A stretch of DNA of 64,000 bases, taken from contig CAYUVH010000049.1 in the NCBI GenBank assembly GCA_964448135.1, positions 62,001 to 126,000 of the forward strand, given 5' to 3'. The translations under genes were made by a program, and so were the position numbers. The notes under the pieces are model-generated. The model had not been told where the DNA came from. It was given only the letters and a program-made list of their open reading frames with translations, and did not search any database. Source of the stretch: CAYUVH01 sp964448135. GTDB lineage: Bacteria; Verrucomicrobiota; Verrucomicrobiia; Limisphaerales; UBA8199. Of this stretch, positions 17,377 to 26,160 are shown one piece after another. Each line of letters opens with the position of its first letter. Within the stretch, counting starts at the first letter, position 1.

Positions 17377-19652
17377 GTTTCGGGTTCGCCGATCAACTCG
17401 GTAATGATGCGGAGCAGGGTTTCGTCATGTAAGCCGCCCTTCGGCAGGTAGTGTTCCACGCCGGCCTCGCGTCCGCGGCGGCGATCTTCTTCGCGCTCGC
17501 TGTGCGACACGATGATGACCGGCAGGGATTTCAATTCCGGGTCGTTCTTGATCAAACTGGCCAGCTCAATTCCATCCATACGCGGCATTTCGACGTCGGT
17601 GACCACGAGGTCATACTGCCCGGAGCGTACCGCGTTCCATCCATCCAGACCGTCTACTGCTACATCTGTATGGTATCCGCGCGAAGTAAGCAACAGGCGT
17701 TGCAATTCGCGGACGGTCACCGAATCATCCACCGCCAGCACGCGCTTGATCCGGCGCGGCGGAAGCTCCTGCAAATCCGTAAATCCCCCGTCCGTGCCCG
17801 CCCGGGCCAGCATAGCTTCGATGGACTGCAACATGTCATCCACGTCCACGATCAACACCGGGGAACCATCCTCCATCAACGCGGCCGCCGCGATGTCCCG
17901 GACCTTGCCCAGGCGCGGATCCAGCGGCTGCACCACCAATTCGCGGTCGCCCAAAAAGCGGTCCACCACCAGGCCGTAGCGCGCGTTGCGGTCGCCCACC
18001 ACGACCACGGGCAACTCGCTGGCATGCTCGGTGGATTCGCGCAAACCCAGCAGTTGGTTTGCGGCGAGCAGCACGACATGCTGGTCGCCGAAGGAAAACA
18101 GATTCCGGCCCTGCATCCGGTGGATTTGGTCGCGGGGCAATTGCAGTGTGCGCGAAATTTGCGTCAAGGGAATGGCGTAGGGCTCGCCGCCGATTTCAAC
18201 CAGCAGCGCCCGCAATACCGACAACGTCAACGGCAACTGCAACTGAACCCGCATCCCCCGTCCCGGCTGGCTGGCCAGGCGGATGGAACCGCGCACGCTG
18301 CGCACCATGTTCTGCACGACATCCAAGCCAACGCCGCGCCCGGAAATCTCGGTGACCGCATCCTTGAGGCTGAATCCCGGCAGAAAAAGGTACTCCATCA
18401 ACTCCGCTTCGGAGAGTTTGTCGGCGGCCGCCGGCATGATCAGCTTGCGCTGAACCACCGCGCTGCGCAGTCGGTCGAGGTGAATGCCCCCGCCGTCATC
18501 GGTCACGGTCACCAACAACATCCCCGCGCTATGCCGGGCTTCGATTCGAATCAGCCCCTCGGCCGGCTTGCCCGCCTGGCGTCGCTGCTCGGGTGATTCG
18601 CAACCGTGGTCCACGGCATTGCGTAACAAATGCGCCAGCGGCGTTTCCAGGCGCTCCAGAATATCGCGGTCCACCTGCGTGTTGTCGCCGGTGATCTCCA
18701 GGCGCACTTCCTTGTCCAGCGAACGCGCGAGATCGCGCACCATGCGGGGAAACCGGCGGACTCCGTCGGCGAAAGGACGCATCCGCGTGCGGAGCACCTC
18801 GAGGTAAAGACGTTGCGAAAGCTGGGCCGCGCGCCGATCGAACACGTCCAGCTCCTCAAGTCGTTCCGCCAGGAAACGTCGTGAACCCGCAATGGAACGC
18901 GCAATCTCGTTGATATGCTCGCGAGTGGGTGCGGAAACGTTCTCTTGCTCGAGCCGCTGGCGCATGCGTTCGACCTGTTCGCCGATGTCCACTTGCTGCC
19001 GTTTGAGGCGCTCGAGCGACTCGGCAAACGGGCGCAGCCACCGGGAGTCCACGAGCGATTCACCAGCGAGCGCCAGCAGGCGGTTGAGATTCTCCGCCGC
19101 GAGCCGCACGACGCGCTCGCTGGGCTCGTGCCGCCGCGCGGCGACCGCTTGCGGGACTTCCGGCCGGCCGGATTCTCTGCGGGTGGGTGTGACTTTCGCC
19201 GGGTGAGCCGGCGGATTTCCGGCGGCCGCGGCCGCGCCCCGCAATTGCGCAATGGCATCCAGAAACTCCTGGATTTGTTTGGCGTGTTCGTCCTCCCACT
19301 TGCCGAGCTTGGATTCCGGGCGCCTGGCCAGGTTGGAAATCAGATCCACCCCTCGCAGCAGGACATCAATCTCGGCGCGACCAAGCCGGGTAAGTCCCTG
19401 CTGCGCGGCGACGAAACAATCCTCCATCGCGTGGGCGACCCGGACCGCCCCATTCAGATTGACGATGCGGGCCGCGCCCTTGATGGAGTGCGCGGCGCGC
19501 ATCAACAATTCGAGCGCCAGCGCGGGCGCCGGGGCGCGTTCGACTTCCAGCAGCCCGTTGGTCAGCACTGCCGCCTGCGTTTCCGCCTCCAGCCGGAACA
19601 ATTCCAGCATCGAAGCGGCGCTCAGGTCGTCATGGTGATGCTGGCGGCTCAT
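17373..19652 (-). CDS. wspE: CheA/WspE-type histidine kinase with C-terminal receiver
   Basis: 759 residues. An Hpt domain opens the protein (phospho-His in RAAHSIKGAARIVNLNG), then a linker, dimerisation region, HATPase (N box LRNAVDHGCESPEQRR; VTDDGGGIHLDRL; SGRGVGLDVVQNMV), a CheW-like regulatory domain (EIGGEPYAIPLTQISRTL) and a C-terminal receiver (YDLVVTDVEMPRMDGIEL). This is the WspE/FrzE hybrid CheA arrangement. It phosphorylates CheB and the output protein in response to the WspA-type receptor. Tight coupling to both neighbours confirms one operon. Confidence 0.95.
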   Translation of the reverse strand: MSRQHHHDDLSAASMLELFRLEAETQAAVLTNGLLEVERAPAPALALELLMRAAHSIKGAARIVNLNGAVRVAHAMEDCFVAAQQGLTRLGRAEIDVLLRGVDLISNLARRPESKLGKWEDEHAKQIQEFLDAIAQLRGAAAAAGNPPAHPAKVTPTRRESGRPEVPQAVAARRHEPSERVVRLAAENLNRLLALAGESLVDSRWLRPFAESLERLKRQQVDIGEQVERMRQRLEQENVSAPTREHINEIARSIAGSRRFLAERLEELDVFDRRAAQLSQRLYLEVLRTRMRPFADGVRRFPRMVRDLARSLDKEVRLEITGDNTQVDRDILERLETPLAHLLRNAVDHGCESPEQRRQAGKPAEGLIRIEARHSAGMLLVTVTDDGGGIHLDRLRSAVVQRKLIMPAAADKLSEAELMEYLFLPGFSLKDAVTEISGRGVGLDVVQNMVRSVRGSIRLASQPGRGMRVQLQLPLTLSVLRALLVEIGGEPYAIPLTQISRTLQLPRDQIHRMQGRNLFSFGDQHVVLLAANQLLGLRESTEHASELPVVVVGDRNARYGLVVDRFLGDRELVVQPLDPRLGKVRDIAAAALMEDGSPVLIVDVDDMLQSIEAMLARAGTDGGFTDLQELPPRRIKRVLAVDDSVTVRELQRLLLTSRGYHTDVAVDGLDGWNAVRSGQYDLVVTDVEMPRMDGIELASLIKNDPELKSLPVIIVSHSEREEDRRRGREAGVEHYLPKGGLHDETLLRIITELIGEPET

Positions 19653-20392
19653 CAGAAATTCCGATTTAATGCGGCAAACAGCTGCCCCGCGTCGAGCAGG
19701 CCAACGGGTTTCCCACGCCAGTTGAAAATTCCCCGCGTATAACCCGGTTTCGCCCCCTCGAAAGAGGCGGGTGGATCGGACAATTCATTCGCGTGCAGCC
19801 GATGCACCCCATGCACTTCGTCCGCCGGGAAAATGCAACGGCTGCCATGCATGCTGGCGACCAGCAGGCGCCCCGCCGCCCGCGGCAGACCCTCGCGTTG
19901 AGTGGCGGGCTGGATGCCCAGGAGGCGATCCACTGAAACACAAATGGCCAGTTCGCCACGAATATTCACCAGGCCCAGGACCACGCCACGTTGCTGATGG
20001 GGCAGGGAATGAATCAACCGGCGTTCGGCGACCTCCTGCAACGTTTCGCTGGGCAGCGCCAGCCAGTCCGACCCGATGCGGAAGATGACCACCGAAGTGC
20101 GGGTGACCGCGGCGCCCGACCGCGGCTTGGCAAAGTGCCGGCTCCATTCGTGCCGGTGCTCCGGCGGTTGCGGGCGGTCCAGCAGGCACAACGCCGCGCG
20201 CGAATACACCGGGCAATTGCGGCAGTGCGTGTGCCGGGCCAATTCCGGGCAGCTCCCGTCGCCGCGCACCCCGATGGTGTTCCAACAATCCGTCACTTCC
20301 CGTTCCACGACCGCGCTCTGCGTAGTCTGTGAAGAAACCGTGGTGCTGATGGCCAGCACGGGGAGTTGGGATTCTTCCGGCATGTGATTCAA
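19652..20392 (-). CDS. wspD: WspD-type CheW adaptor with Cys-rich N-terminal segment
   Basis: 246 residues. The C-terminal 160 form a CheW domain (FRIGSDWLALPSETLQEVAE, GLVNIRGELAICVSV, WRGKPVGLLDAGQLF). The N-terminal part carries a cysteine cluster, CWNTIGVRGDGSCPELARH followed by CRNCPVY, which is the mark of WspD rather than of plain CheW. Such a cluster may bind a metal. The protein links receptor and CheA. Its stop and the cheA start share one base at 19652. The start is 4 bp after the stop of the other CheW gene. Confidence 0.88.
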   Translation of the reverse strand: MNHMPEESQLPVLAISTTVSSQTTQSAVVEREVTDCWNTIGVRGDGSCPELARHTHCRNCPVYSRAALCLLDRPQPPEHRHEWSRHFAKPRSGAAVTRTSVVIFRIGSDWLALPSETLQEVAERRLIHSLPHQQRGVVLGLVNIRGELAICVSVDRLLGIQPATQREGLPRAAGRLLVASMHGSRCIFPADEVHGVHRLHANELSDPPASFEGAKPGYTRGIFNWRGKPVGLLDAGQLFAALNRNF

Positions 20393-20396
20393 ATTC

Positions 20397-20885
20397 CTAG
20401 GAACGTGTCGGTTGTGCCGGGGCGCCCAAGGCCGGGGGCGGCGTGAACAGGATGTGTCGCATGGGCTCCGAGAGCAGATTCTGTGGATGCAGCAACTGGA
20501 TCATGCCCTCGGCGTCCGTGAACACCGGGCCCAGCCCGCGCTCCTCGGCGCCTTTCATGCCCGTGCTCAGGAATTGCCGCGGATCCGCGCGCAGGGTTTG
20601 CGTCGCGCGCTCGGCAATCAGGCCCAGCAGCCGCGTCGCGCCCTGCTGGTCCGGGCAATTGACGATGATGATGCGCGTGCTGAAAAACTCGCGCGCCGGC
20701 TGGTCCAGCGTCAGTGCGGCAAGGTCCACCGCCGGCACTGGCTGGCCTCGATATTCGAAAAGCCCCGCCACCCCCTTGGGGGCGCCGGGCACGCGCTTGA
20801 GGTCGAGCAGCGGAGTTACTTCAACGACACTGCGGGCTTCGAGCGCATAGCGGTCCCGGCCCAGTTGAAATAACAAGAACAGCAT
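20397..20885 (-). CDS. wspB: CheW/WspB-type chemosensory adaptor
   Basis: 162 residues from ATG 20885 (the frame extends 11 codons upstream into the receptor gene but without family similarity). It is a single CheW domain: MLFLLFQLGRDRYALEARSV, VAGLFEYRGQPVPAVDLAAL and a C-terminal EGMIQLLHPQNLLS. It couples the MCP to CheA in the receptor array. It lies 4 bp downstream of the MCP gene and 4 bp upstream of the second CheW gene. Two CheW paralogues flanking CheR is the Wsp pattern, but CheR is absent between them here. Confidence 0.88.
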   Translation of the reverse strand: MLFLLFQLGRDRYALEARSVVEVTPLLDLKRVPGAPKGVAGLFEYRGQPVPAVDLAALTLDQPAREFFSTRIIIVNCPDQQGATRLLGLIAERATQTLRADPRQFLSTGMKGAEERGLGPVFTDAEGMIQLLHPQNLLSEPMRHILFTPPPALGAPAQPTRS

Positions 20886-20889
20886 GAGA

Positions 20890-22503
20890 TCACGTGCCCA
20901 GTTTGAAACGCGCCACACTGGTCTGCAGGCTGCGCGCCGCGCCGTTTAATTGTTCGATGGCCGCGTTCGATTCGCGCAACGAACCGGCTGTTTGATGCGC
21001 GGCTTCGCTCAACTGCGTCAAAGTATCGCTGATCTGCTGCGCGCCGCTGGCCTGCGCATGCATGCCTTCGTTCACCGATTGAAAACGCGGCGTCAGCGTC
21101 TGGACCTGGTGAATGATTTGCGCCAGGTGCGAACTGACCTGCCGGACTTCCTCCACGCCGCGGCGCACTTCCTCCGAAAACCGGTCCATGCCCATGACAC
21201 CGGCGGTCACCGCCGACTGCATCTCCTTCACCATCTTTTCGATGTCATATGTCGCGACGGCTGTCTGGTCGGCGAGGCGGCGGATTTCCATGGCCACCAC
21301 GGCAAAACCCAGCCCGTACTCACCCGCTTTTTCGGCTTCGATGGCCGCGTTGAGCGAAAGCAGGTTCGTCTGATCGGCGACCTTGGTGATGGTGGTGACG
21401 ACCGAATTGATGTTGCTGGTCCGCTCGCTGAGCACGGAGAGTTTTGCGGTCACCGCGCCGGAGACTTCAACAATCTGCCGGATCGTGGATTCCATCCGCG
21501 AAATGGCTGCCTGGCCGCTGCCCGCGAGGTGGGTGGTTTCCTCCACCACGCTGTTGACCTCGTTCATCGTTTTCACCAGGTCCTTGGAGGTCGTGGAAAT
21601 CTGCTTCGAGGTCGCACCGATTTGCGCCGTGGTCGCGGCAATGGCGTGCGCGGTGCTCTGCTGCTCCTTGGCGGAGGCGGCGATCTGCGTGGCGGTCGTA
21701 TTCACCTGGATCCCGCTGCGCTGCACTTGGCCGACCAGCTCGGAAAGGTCGTCCGCCAGCCGGTTCAACCCCCCGGCCAGCACGCCGAACTCGTCCCGGC
21801 GGGGCATGTTCAGCCGTTCGGTGAAATCGCCCTGCCGCATTTTGTCCAAAGTTCCCACCAGCCGGCCCAGCGGCTCGGTGACGGCGGAAGATTGGCGCAG
21901 GCCGACAATGAGGCTGACCATCGCCAGCAACACGACTCCGACCAGGGCAATCGTCGCGTTTTTCTGCGCGCGTTGCGATTCCGAGCTGCGGGCGCGGTCT
22001 ATCTCCAGCGCCAGGGTGCCGAAGAGTTGATCGCGTTGTTTGCTCAGCGCCGGCTGGTTCGTGGCGTAATACGTGGCCGCGCCGTCCGGCTCCACCTGCG
22101 CCAGCTCGATGACGCGATCCTCAAAATCCCGTAGTGACCCTTCCGAGAAATCCCGCAAGCTCGAGGCGGCATTTACCAGCCCGTTGTATTCGGGAAATTC
22201 CTTCGGGATGGTGTCCAGGTTGGCCATCAGGTCGCTCAACACCGCGTCCCGCCGGCGCTTCTTGTCCGGGTCCGCTTTCGGATCCAGCAACAGGCCGCGC
22301 AGGGCGTCCGTCAGCACGACCGCATCCACGCGAATCCGGTCCTTGAGGCTGTCGAGCGTGTCGTAGCGGTGCTCCGCTTTGGCGCGGGCGTCGGCCATCC
22401 AGAAGGTGAGGAGCATTCCTGCAATGAGCAGAAATAACAGCATCAGCAGCGTCGTGTTCAGACGCTGCCAGAGGGTCATGCCGTTCAGGCTGGGCGCGGC
22501 CAT
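20890..22503 (-). CDS. wspA: WspA-type methyl-accepting chemotaxis protein
   Basis: 537 residues, first gene of the operon. Two membrane helices (LLMLLFLLIAGMLLTFWM near residue 20; ATIALVGVVLLAMVSLIVGL near 195) bracket a periplasmic helical sensor domain. A HAMP domain follows (SSAVTEPLGRLVGTLDKM), then a long coiled-coil signalling domain whose hairpin tip reads EAEKAGEYGLGFAVVAMEIR and LADQTAVATYDIEKMVKEM. The tip with DQTAVATYDIE fits the WspA group that drives non-motility outputs. The start may be 22503 or the in-frame ATG at 22479. Promoter region is in the 420-bp gap upstream. Confidence 0.93.
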   Translation of the reverse strand: MAAPSLNGMTLWQRLNTTLLMLLFLLIAGMLLTFWMADARAKAEHRYDTLDSLKDRIRVDAVVLTDALRGLLLDPKADPDKKRRRDAVLSDLMANLDTIPKEFPEYNGLVNAASSLRDFSEGSLRDFEDRVIELAQVEPDGAATYYATNQPALSKQRDQLFGTLALEIDRARSSESQRAQKNATIALVGVVLLAMVSLIVGLRQSSAVTEPLGRLVGTLDKMRQGDFTERLNMPRRDEFGVLAGGLNRLADDLSELVGQVQRSGIQVNTTATQIAASAKEQQSTAHAIAATTAQIGATSKQISTTSKDLVKTMNEVNSVVEETTHLAGSGQAAISRMESTIRQIVEVSGAVTAKLSVLSERTSNINSVVTTITKVADQTNLLSLNAAIEAEKAGEYGLGFAVVAMEIRRLADQTAVATYDIEKMVKEMQSAVTAGVMGMDRFSEEVRRGVEEVRQVSSHLAQIIHQVQTLTPRFQSVNEGMHAQASGAQQISDTLTQLSEAAHQTAGSLRESNAAIEQLNGAARSLQTSVARFKLGT

Positions 22504-22926
22504 ACTATGCTGGTCTTTGGTCGGCTGCCCGGCTGTCGGGTCGTGGAAAGGGGGCGGGTTTCTGGTCAGAGGTCATGCCCATGGTTTTGTACTGCTTGCG
22601 CAAGTATCATATGTAAATGCTGAAGCCCCTGTAAACAAGGCAGTTCTGCGGCGGCGACACGGAAGAAAGCACCTCCTCATTTGGCAGAAAGTCACCAATT
22701 TGGGCCATTTTGGCGGTTTTTGGGGAACAGAAATTGCTGCTTTTTCGCCCCGTACCAGGATAAACCTAGGGTTTTCACGGATACCGCCCGCTTTAGGCCA
22801 ATGGTTCCGCGTTCGCCGCATTAAAATCAACCGCTTCGGGCTTTCTGCATGGGAATGCAAACTGCTCCTTTTTGCGCGTGAATTTGCCTGATCATCTCGC
22901 CACCGGCCATCGGCTGGAGGGGCCTC
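22504..22926. other. Intergenic promoter region between the Wsp operon and a divergent kinase gene
   Basis: About 420 bp without a convincing gene; open frames here lack start signals and protein character. It must contain the divergent promoters of the Wsp-type operon and of the histidine kinase at 22927. A T/A-rich patch (around 22600-22620, AAGTATCATATGTAAATGC) and a G/T-rich run near 22690-22730 are the only compositional landmarks. No operator could be assigned. Confidence 0.4.
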
Positions 22927-24366
22927 GTGGACCGCGAGTGTGACCCGCCTATGCCCACACCAGCCTTAGACCTTTTCGCAGCTTGCAGTGGAGCAGTGGA
23001 CAAGTTCGACCAATGGGCTGACCGGTTCATTCCTCGCGGCTGTTCCGCCGCACCGGAGTTGGTGCGGCGCGCGCGGTTTATCACGCGGTTCAGTTTTTTA
23101 GGTTCCTGTTTCGGAGCTTTTTACGCCGTATTCTATCTCGCCATTGGGCATCGCTATGGCGCCGCCATCGTGATGGGGTGCAGCGTGGCGTTTACCCTGA
23201 CGCCCTGGTTTTTGCGCTGGACGGGCTCGCTCGCCTTTTCGGGAAATATGTTGTCGGTCATCATGACCGGTGGCTTCACCGGGTTGGGCTTTGTCGAAGG
23301 GGGCGTCAATGGGCACGCCGTCGCGTGGCTCGCCAGTGTTCCCCTCTGTGCGTTGCTGCTCAATGGCCGCAAAGCCGCCGGTTGGTGGGCGGTGACCTGT
23401 TTGGGAGCGGTGGGCGTAATGGTCGGGCTTTCGCTCGCGCACGTTGAATTGGCGCCACAGTTTGATCCGGCCTGGAACTCCCTCGTCTCCGCCACGGGCT
23501 ATCTCGGGCTGGTCGGGTTCATGTTTGTGCTCGGCCTCGTTTTCGAAACCGCGCGTGAACGCGCTTTCTCACGATTGCAGGATGCCCTCGCGCGGCTCGA
23601 ATCCTCCAATAAGGAACTGCTGCGTTTGAACCAGGAGAAGAATGATTTCCTCGGCATCGCCGCCCACGACCTGCGGAACCCGCTGACCACCATCATCGGC
23701 TCGGCCGAATTGCTGCGGCTGCAACCGGCTCCCGAGAAAGCCGATCGCCTCTCGGGCAACATCATCGCCGCCGGATCGCGCATGCTGCAGCTCATCAAGG
23801 ATCTGCTCAACACCAACGCCATCGAGGAAGGACGCTACGCCTCGCAACTCGAGCCCTGCGATCTCGCGTTGCTGGTGCAGGAAAGTGTGGGACACAATCT
23901 CACTGCCGCGGTGCGCAAACACATCCACCTGGAGTTCGCCGCTGACGCCCCGGTTTGGGTGCAGGCCGATCGCAACGCTGCATTGCAGGTCTTGGACAAC
24001 CTGATTTCCAACGCGGTCAAATTCTCGCCGCCACACCGCGCCGTCCATCTGGCACTGACCCACGATGCCTCTGCCGCTTGTGCCATCGTCCGCGATGAGG
24101 GCCCCGGCATCAGTGAAGAGGACCAGAAAAAGCTCTTCCGCAAATTCTCCCGGCTCACCGCGCGGCCTACCGGCGGCGAATCCTCCACCGGGTTGGGATT
24201 GTCCATCGTGAAACGCCTCGCCGAGGCCATGGGCGGAACGATTGAATGCCGCAGTGTGGTGGGGCAGGGGGCCAGTTTCATCTTCCGACTGCAAGCTGCA
24301 CCGGCAGCCGTGCCGGTCGCGCCGGCGTCCGTGCCCGTGGAACCGATTTTGATCGAAGCCCGGTAG
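22927..24366 (+). CDS. Multi-pass membrane sensor histidine kinase
   Basis: 479 residues from GTG 22927, chosen because GGAGG lies 6-7 bases upstream (22916-22920); ATG 22951 is the alternative. About six membrane helices cover residues 55-215 (e.g. FGAFYAVFYLAIGH, SLAFSGNMLSVIMTGGFTGL, GYLGLVGFMFVLGLVF). A coiled linker leads to HisKA (NDFLGIAAHDLRNPLTTIIG, phospho-His in AHDLRNP) and a HATPase (NLISNAVKFS, DEGPGISEEDQ, STGLGLSIVKRLAEAMGGTI). No cognate response regulator is adjacent. It is divergent from the Wsp operon. Signal sensed unknown; the sensor is the membrane domain itself. Confidence 0.92.
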   Translation: MDRECDPPMPTPALDLFAACSGAVDKFDQWADRFIPRGCSAAPELVRRARFITRFSFLGSCFGAFYAVFYLAIGHRYGAAIVMGCSVAFTLTPWFLRWTGSLAFSGNMLSVIMTGGFTGLGFVEGGVNGHAVAWLASVPLCALLLNGRKAAGWWAVTCLGAVGVMVGLSLAHVELAPQFDPAWNSLVSATGYLGLVGFMFVLGLVFETARERAFSRLQDALARLESSNKELLRLNQEKNDFLGIAAHDLRNPLTTIIGSAELLRLQPAPEKADRLSGNIIAAGSRMLQLIKDLLNTNAIEEGRYASQLEPCDLALLVQESVGHNLTAAVRKHIHLEFAADAPVWVQADRNAALQVLDNLISNAVKFSPPHRAVHLALTHDASAACAIVRDEGPGISEEDQKKLFRKFSRLTARPTGGESSTGLGLSIVKRLAEAMGGTIECRSVVGQGASFIFRLQAAPAAVPVAPASVPVEPILIEAR

Positions 24367-24589
24367 TTCCCCCGGTCCTCGGCCTCTGCGGTGGGGCTTG
24401 TTGTCCATCATCATTCCAAGTGATGTCGCAGGTTTTTTATCAATTAACGCTCCGGCGCTGACATCCCTTAAAAGGCAGGTGTGAACGCGACGCTGGCGCC
24501 TGCGGTTCGGGAAAACCCGGCTGGGAATATTGTGCTCAAGTCGGCTGAACTTGTGGCCGCCGCGCGGTTCATTTCACGAAAGGAATCAA

Positions 24590-25192
24590 ATGACCACGGT
24601 CATCGCCCTGTTGCTTCGAATTGTCAGAACTGTCTTCGCCGCCGAATTTGTCAGCGGCGCCGTCCATTGGTTTGAGGACGCCTACGTTCGCGAGGACACG
24701 CCGGTCATCGGTCGCCACCTGGCGCGGCCGAACATCGTGCATCACCATTACCCGCGCTACATGACGCGCCATTCCTGGTGGCAGTCCTCCTGGGATTTGG
24801 TGCTGTTGTCCGCGGTGTTGGTCGTGGCCGCCTGGCTGCTCGGCGTCTTGAACTGGCAGGTGTGGCTCTTTGCCATCATCGCCGCCAACGCGAACGAAAT
24901 TCACAAATGGGCCCACCGCACCCGCGCGGAAAACGGCCGGATCATCTCCTTCTTCCAGGACATCCGCGTGCTTCAGACTTCCAAACACCACGCCCGCCAT
25001 CACACCGATCCCAAAAACAGTCATTACTGCACGGTCACCAACGTCCTGAACCCCGTTCTCGATGGCATCCGCTTCTGGGACGGCGTCGAATGGCTCCTCG
25101 CGTGCACCATCGGCCTGAAACGCCGCGCAGATACTTCCGTCCGCGGCCACGGCCCGGGACCGGCCTGGCTTACCAATTATCGGCGGGCTTAG
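24590..25192 (+). CDS. CarF/PEDS1-type fatty-acyl or plasmanylethanolamine desaturase
   Basis: 200 residues from ATG 24590, preceded by AAAGGAA. It fits the lipid desaturase family that includes human TMEM189/PEDS1, Myxococcus CarF and plant FAD4. Clustered histidines expected to hold two irons are visible: SGAVHWFED, HHHYPRYMTRH, NEIHKWAH and TSKHHARHH. Two or three membrane helices alternate with these (LVLLSAVLVVAAWLLGVL; VWLFAIIAANAN). CarF makes the vinyl-ether bond of plasmalogens using O2, so aerobic ether-lipid desaturation is a fair inference. It is not operonic with obvious lipid genes; the SGNH hydrolase follows after 38 bp on the same strand. Confidence 0.8.
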   Translation: MTTVIALLLRIVRTVFAAEFVSGAVHWFEDAYVREDTPVIGRHLARPNIVHHHYPRYMTRHSWWQSSWDLVLLSAVLVVAAWLLGVLNWQVWLFAIIAANANEIHKWAHRTRAENGRIISFFQDIRVLQTSKHHARHHTDPKNSHYCTVTNVLNPVLDGIRFWDGVEWLLACTIGLKRRADTSVRGHGPGPAWLTNYRRA

Positions 25193-25230
25193 ATCTCGCA
25201 TTTGGAGGCTGATAAGACTACTCATCCGGG

Positions 25231-26160
25231 ATGAAGGCCAGGCGCCTGATATTGTTTTCGGCGATTGGTCTCCTATTAGCGGGGGCGGTCGCGGGCTATC
25301 TCTACTTCTGGCAGGCTCGTCCGGTCGGCACCGGGCCTGCCGGGCCGGACGTGGCTCGTAACGTTCTCTCGCACCTGCCCGCTGATCGTGAGTTTTTCCT
25401 GATTGGCATAGGCGACAGTGTTACTGCCGGTTTCGGTGCGCGCCGCGGATACTCCTACTTCGACCGCCTGGTCGCAAATCCGCCGGACGAGTTCGATGGG
25501 ATGAAAGGCTTGTCACTCGGAGCGGTCCTGCGACACCTCCAATCCACGAATCTGGCTGTGTCCGGCAGTACCTCCGGCCAGCACCTTTCCAAACAATTGC
25601 CCCGACTTCCGAATGTCGGTTCGAATGTGAACGTCCTCGTGGTCATGACCACCGGCGGGAATGACCTCATCCACAACTACGGCCGCACGCCGCCGCATGA
25701 GGAGGCGATGTACGGCGCGACTTGGGAGCAAGCTCAGCCGTGGATCACCAACTTTGAACAGCGGCTAAGTTCCATGGTGGATCTGTGCCATGCCCGTTAC
25801 CCGGGCCACTGCCAGATTTTTCTGGCGAACATCTTCGATCCCACGGACGGGGTAGGGGATATCACGCGCGCGGGACTCCCTGCCTGGCCGGACGGATTGA
25901 AAATCCATGCCGCCTACAATGACGCGATCAAGCGCTGCGCCGGGAAACATCCGTTCGTGCACCCCGTGGATATGCACGGGGCATTCCTTGGCCACGGAAT
26001 CCATTGCACGCAATTCTGGTCCTCCCACTATGACGCGAAGGACCCGCATTACTGGTATTTCACGAATTTGGAAGACCCCAACGAGCGCGGGTATGACGTG
26101 ATTCGGAGGCTCTTCCTGAAAAAGATTGGCGGCTATTTCGAAGGCGCTGCCAATCCCTGA
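25231..26160 (+). CDS. Secreted SGNH/GDSL-type hydrolase
   Basis: 309 residues. An N-terminal signal or anchor (LILFSAIGLLLAGAVAGYLYFW) precedes a SGNH hydrolase domain: block I FLIGIGDSVTAGFGARRGY with the catalytic Ser, a Gly-rich block (LSLGAVLRHLQSTNLAVSG), block III TTGGNDLIHNYG and a late DAKDPHYWYFT region with the likely His. Esterase or acyl-hydrolase activity on lipids, sugars or cell-wall acyl groups is expected. It follows the desaturase by 38 bp, so cotranscription is likely and a lipid-related role is plausible. It overlaps the convergent DUF1275 gene by 28 bp. Confidence 0.82.
   Translation: MKARRLILFSAIGLLLAGAVAGYLYFWQARPVGTGPAGPDVARNVLSHLPADREFFLIGIGDSVTAGFGARRGYSYFDRLVANPPDEFDGMKGLSLGAVLRHLQSTNLAVSGSTSGQHLSKQLPRLPNVGSNVNVLVVMTTGGNDLIHNYGRTPPHEEAMYGATWEQAQPWITNFEQRLSSMVDLCHARYPGHCQIFLANIFDPTDGVGDITRAGLPAWPDGLKIHAAYNDAIKRCAGKHPFVHPVDMHGAFLGHGIHCTQFWSSHYDAKDPHYWYFTNLEDPNERGYDVIRRLFLKKIGGYFEGAANP

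Noticed and set aside
22573..22860. 95-residue minus-strand frame in the gap before the histidine kinase
   Set aside because: No ribosome site, odd composition and no family similarity; treated as promoter region.
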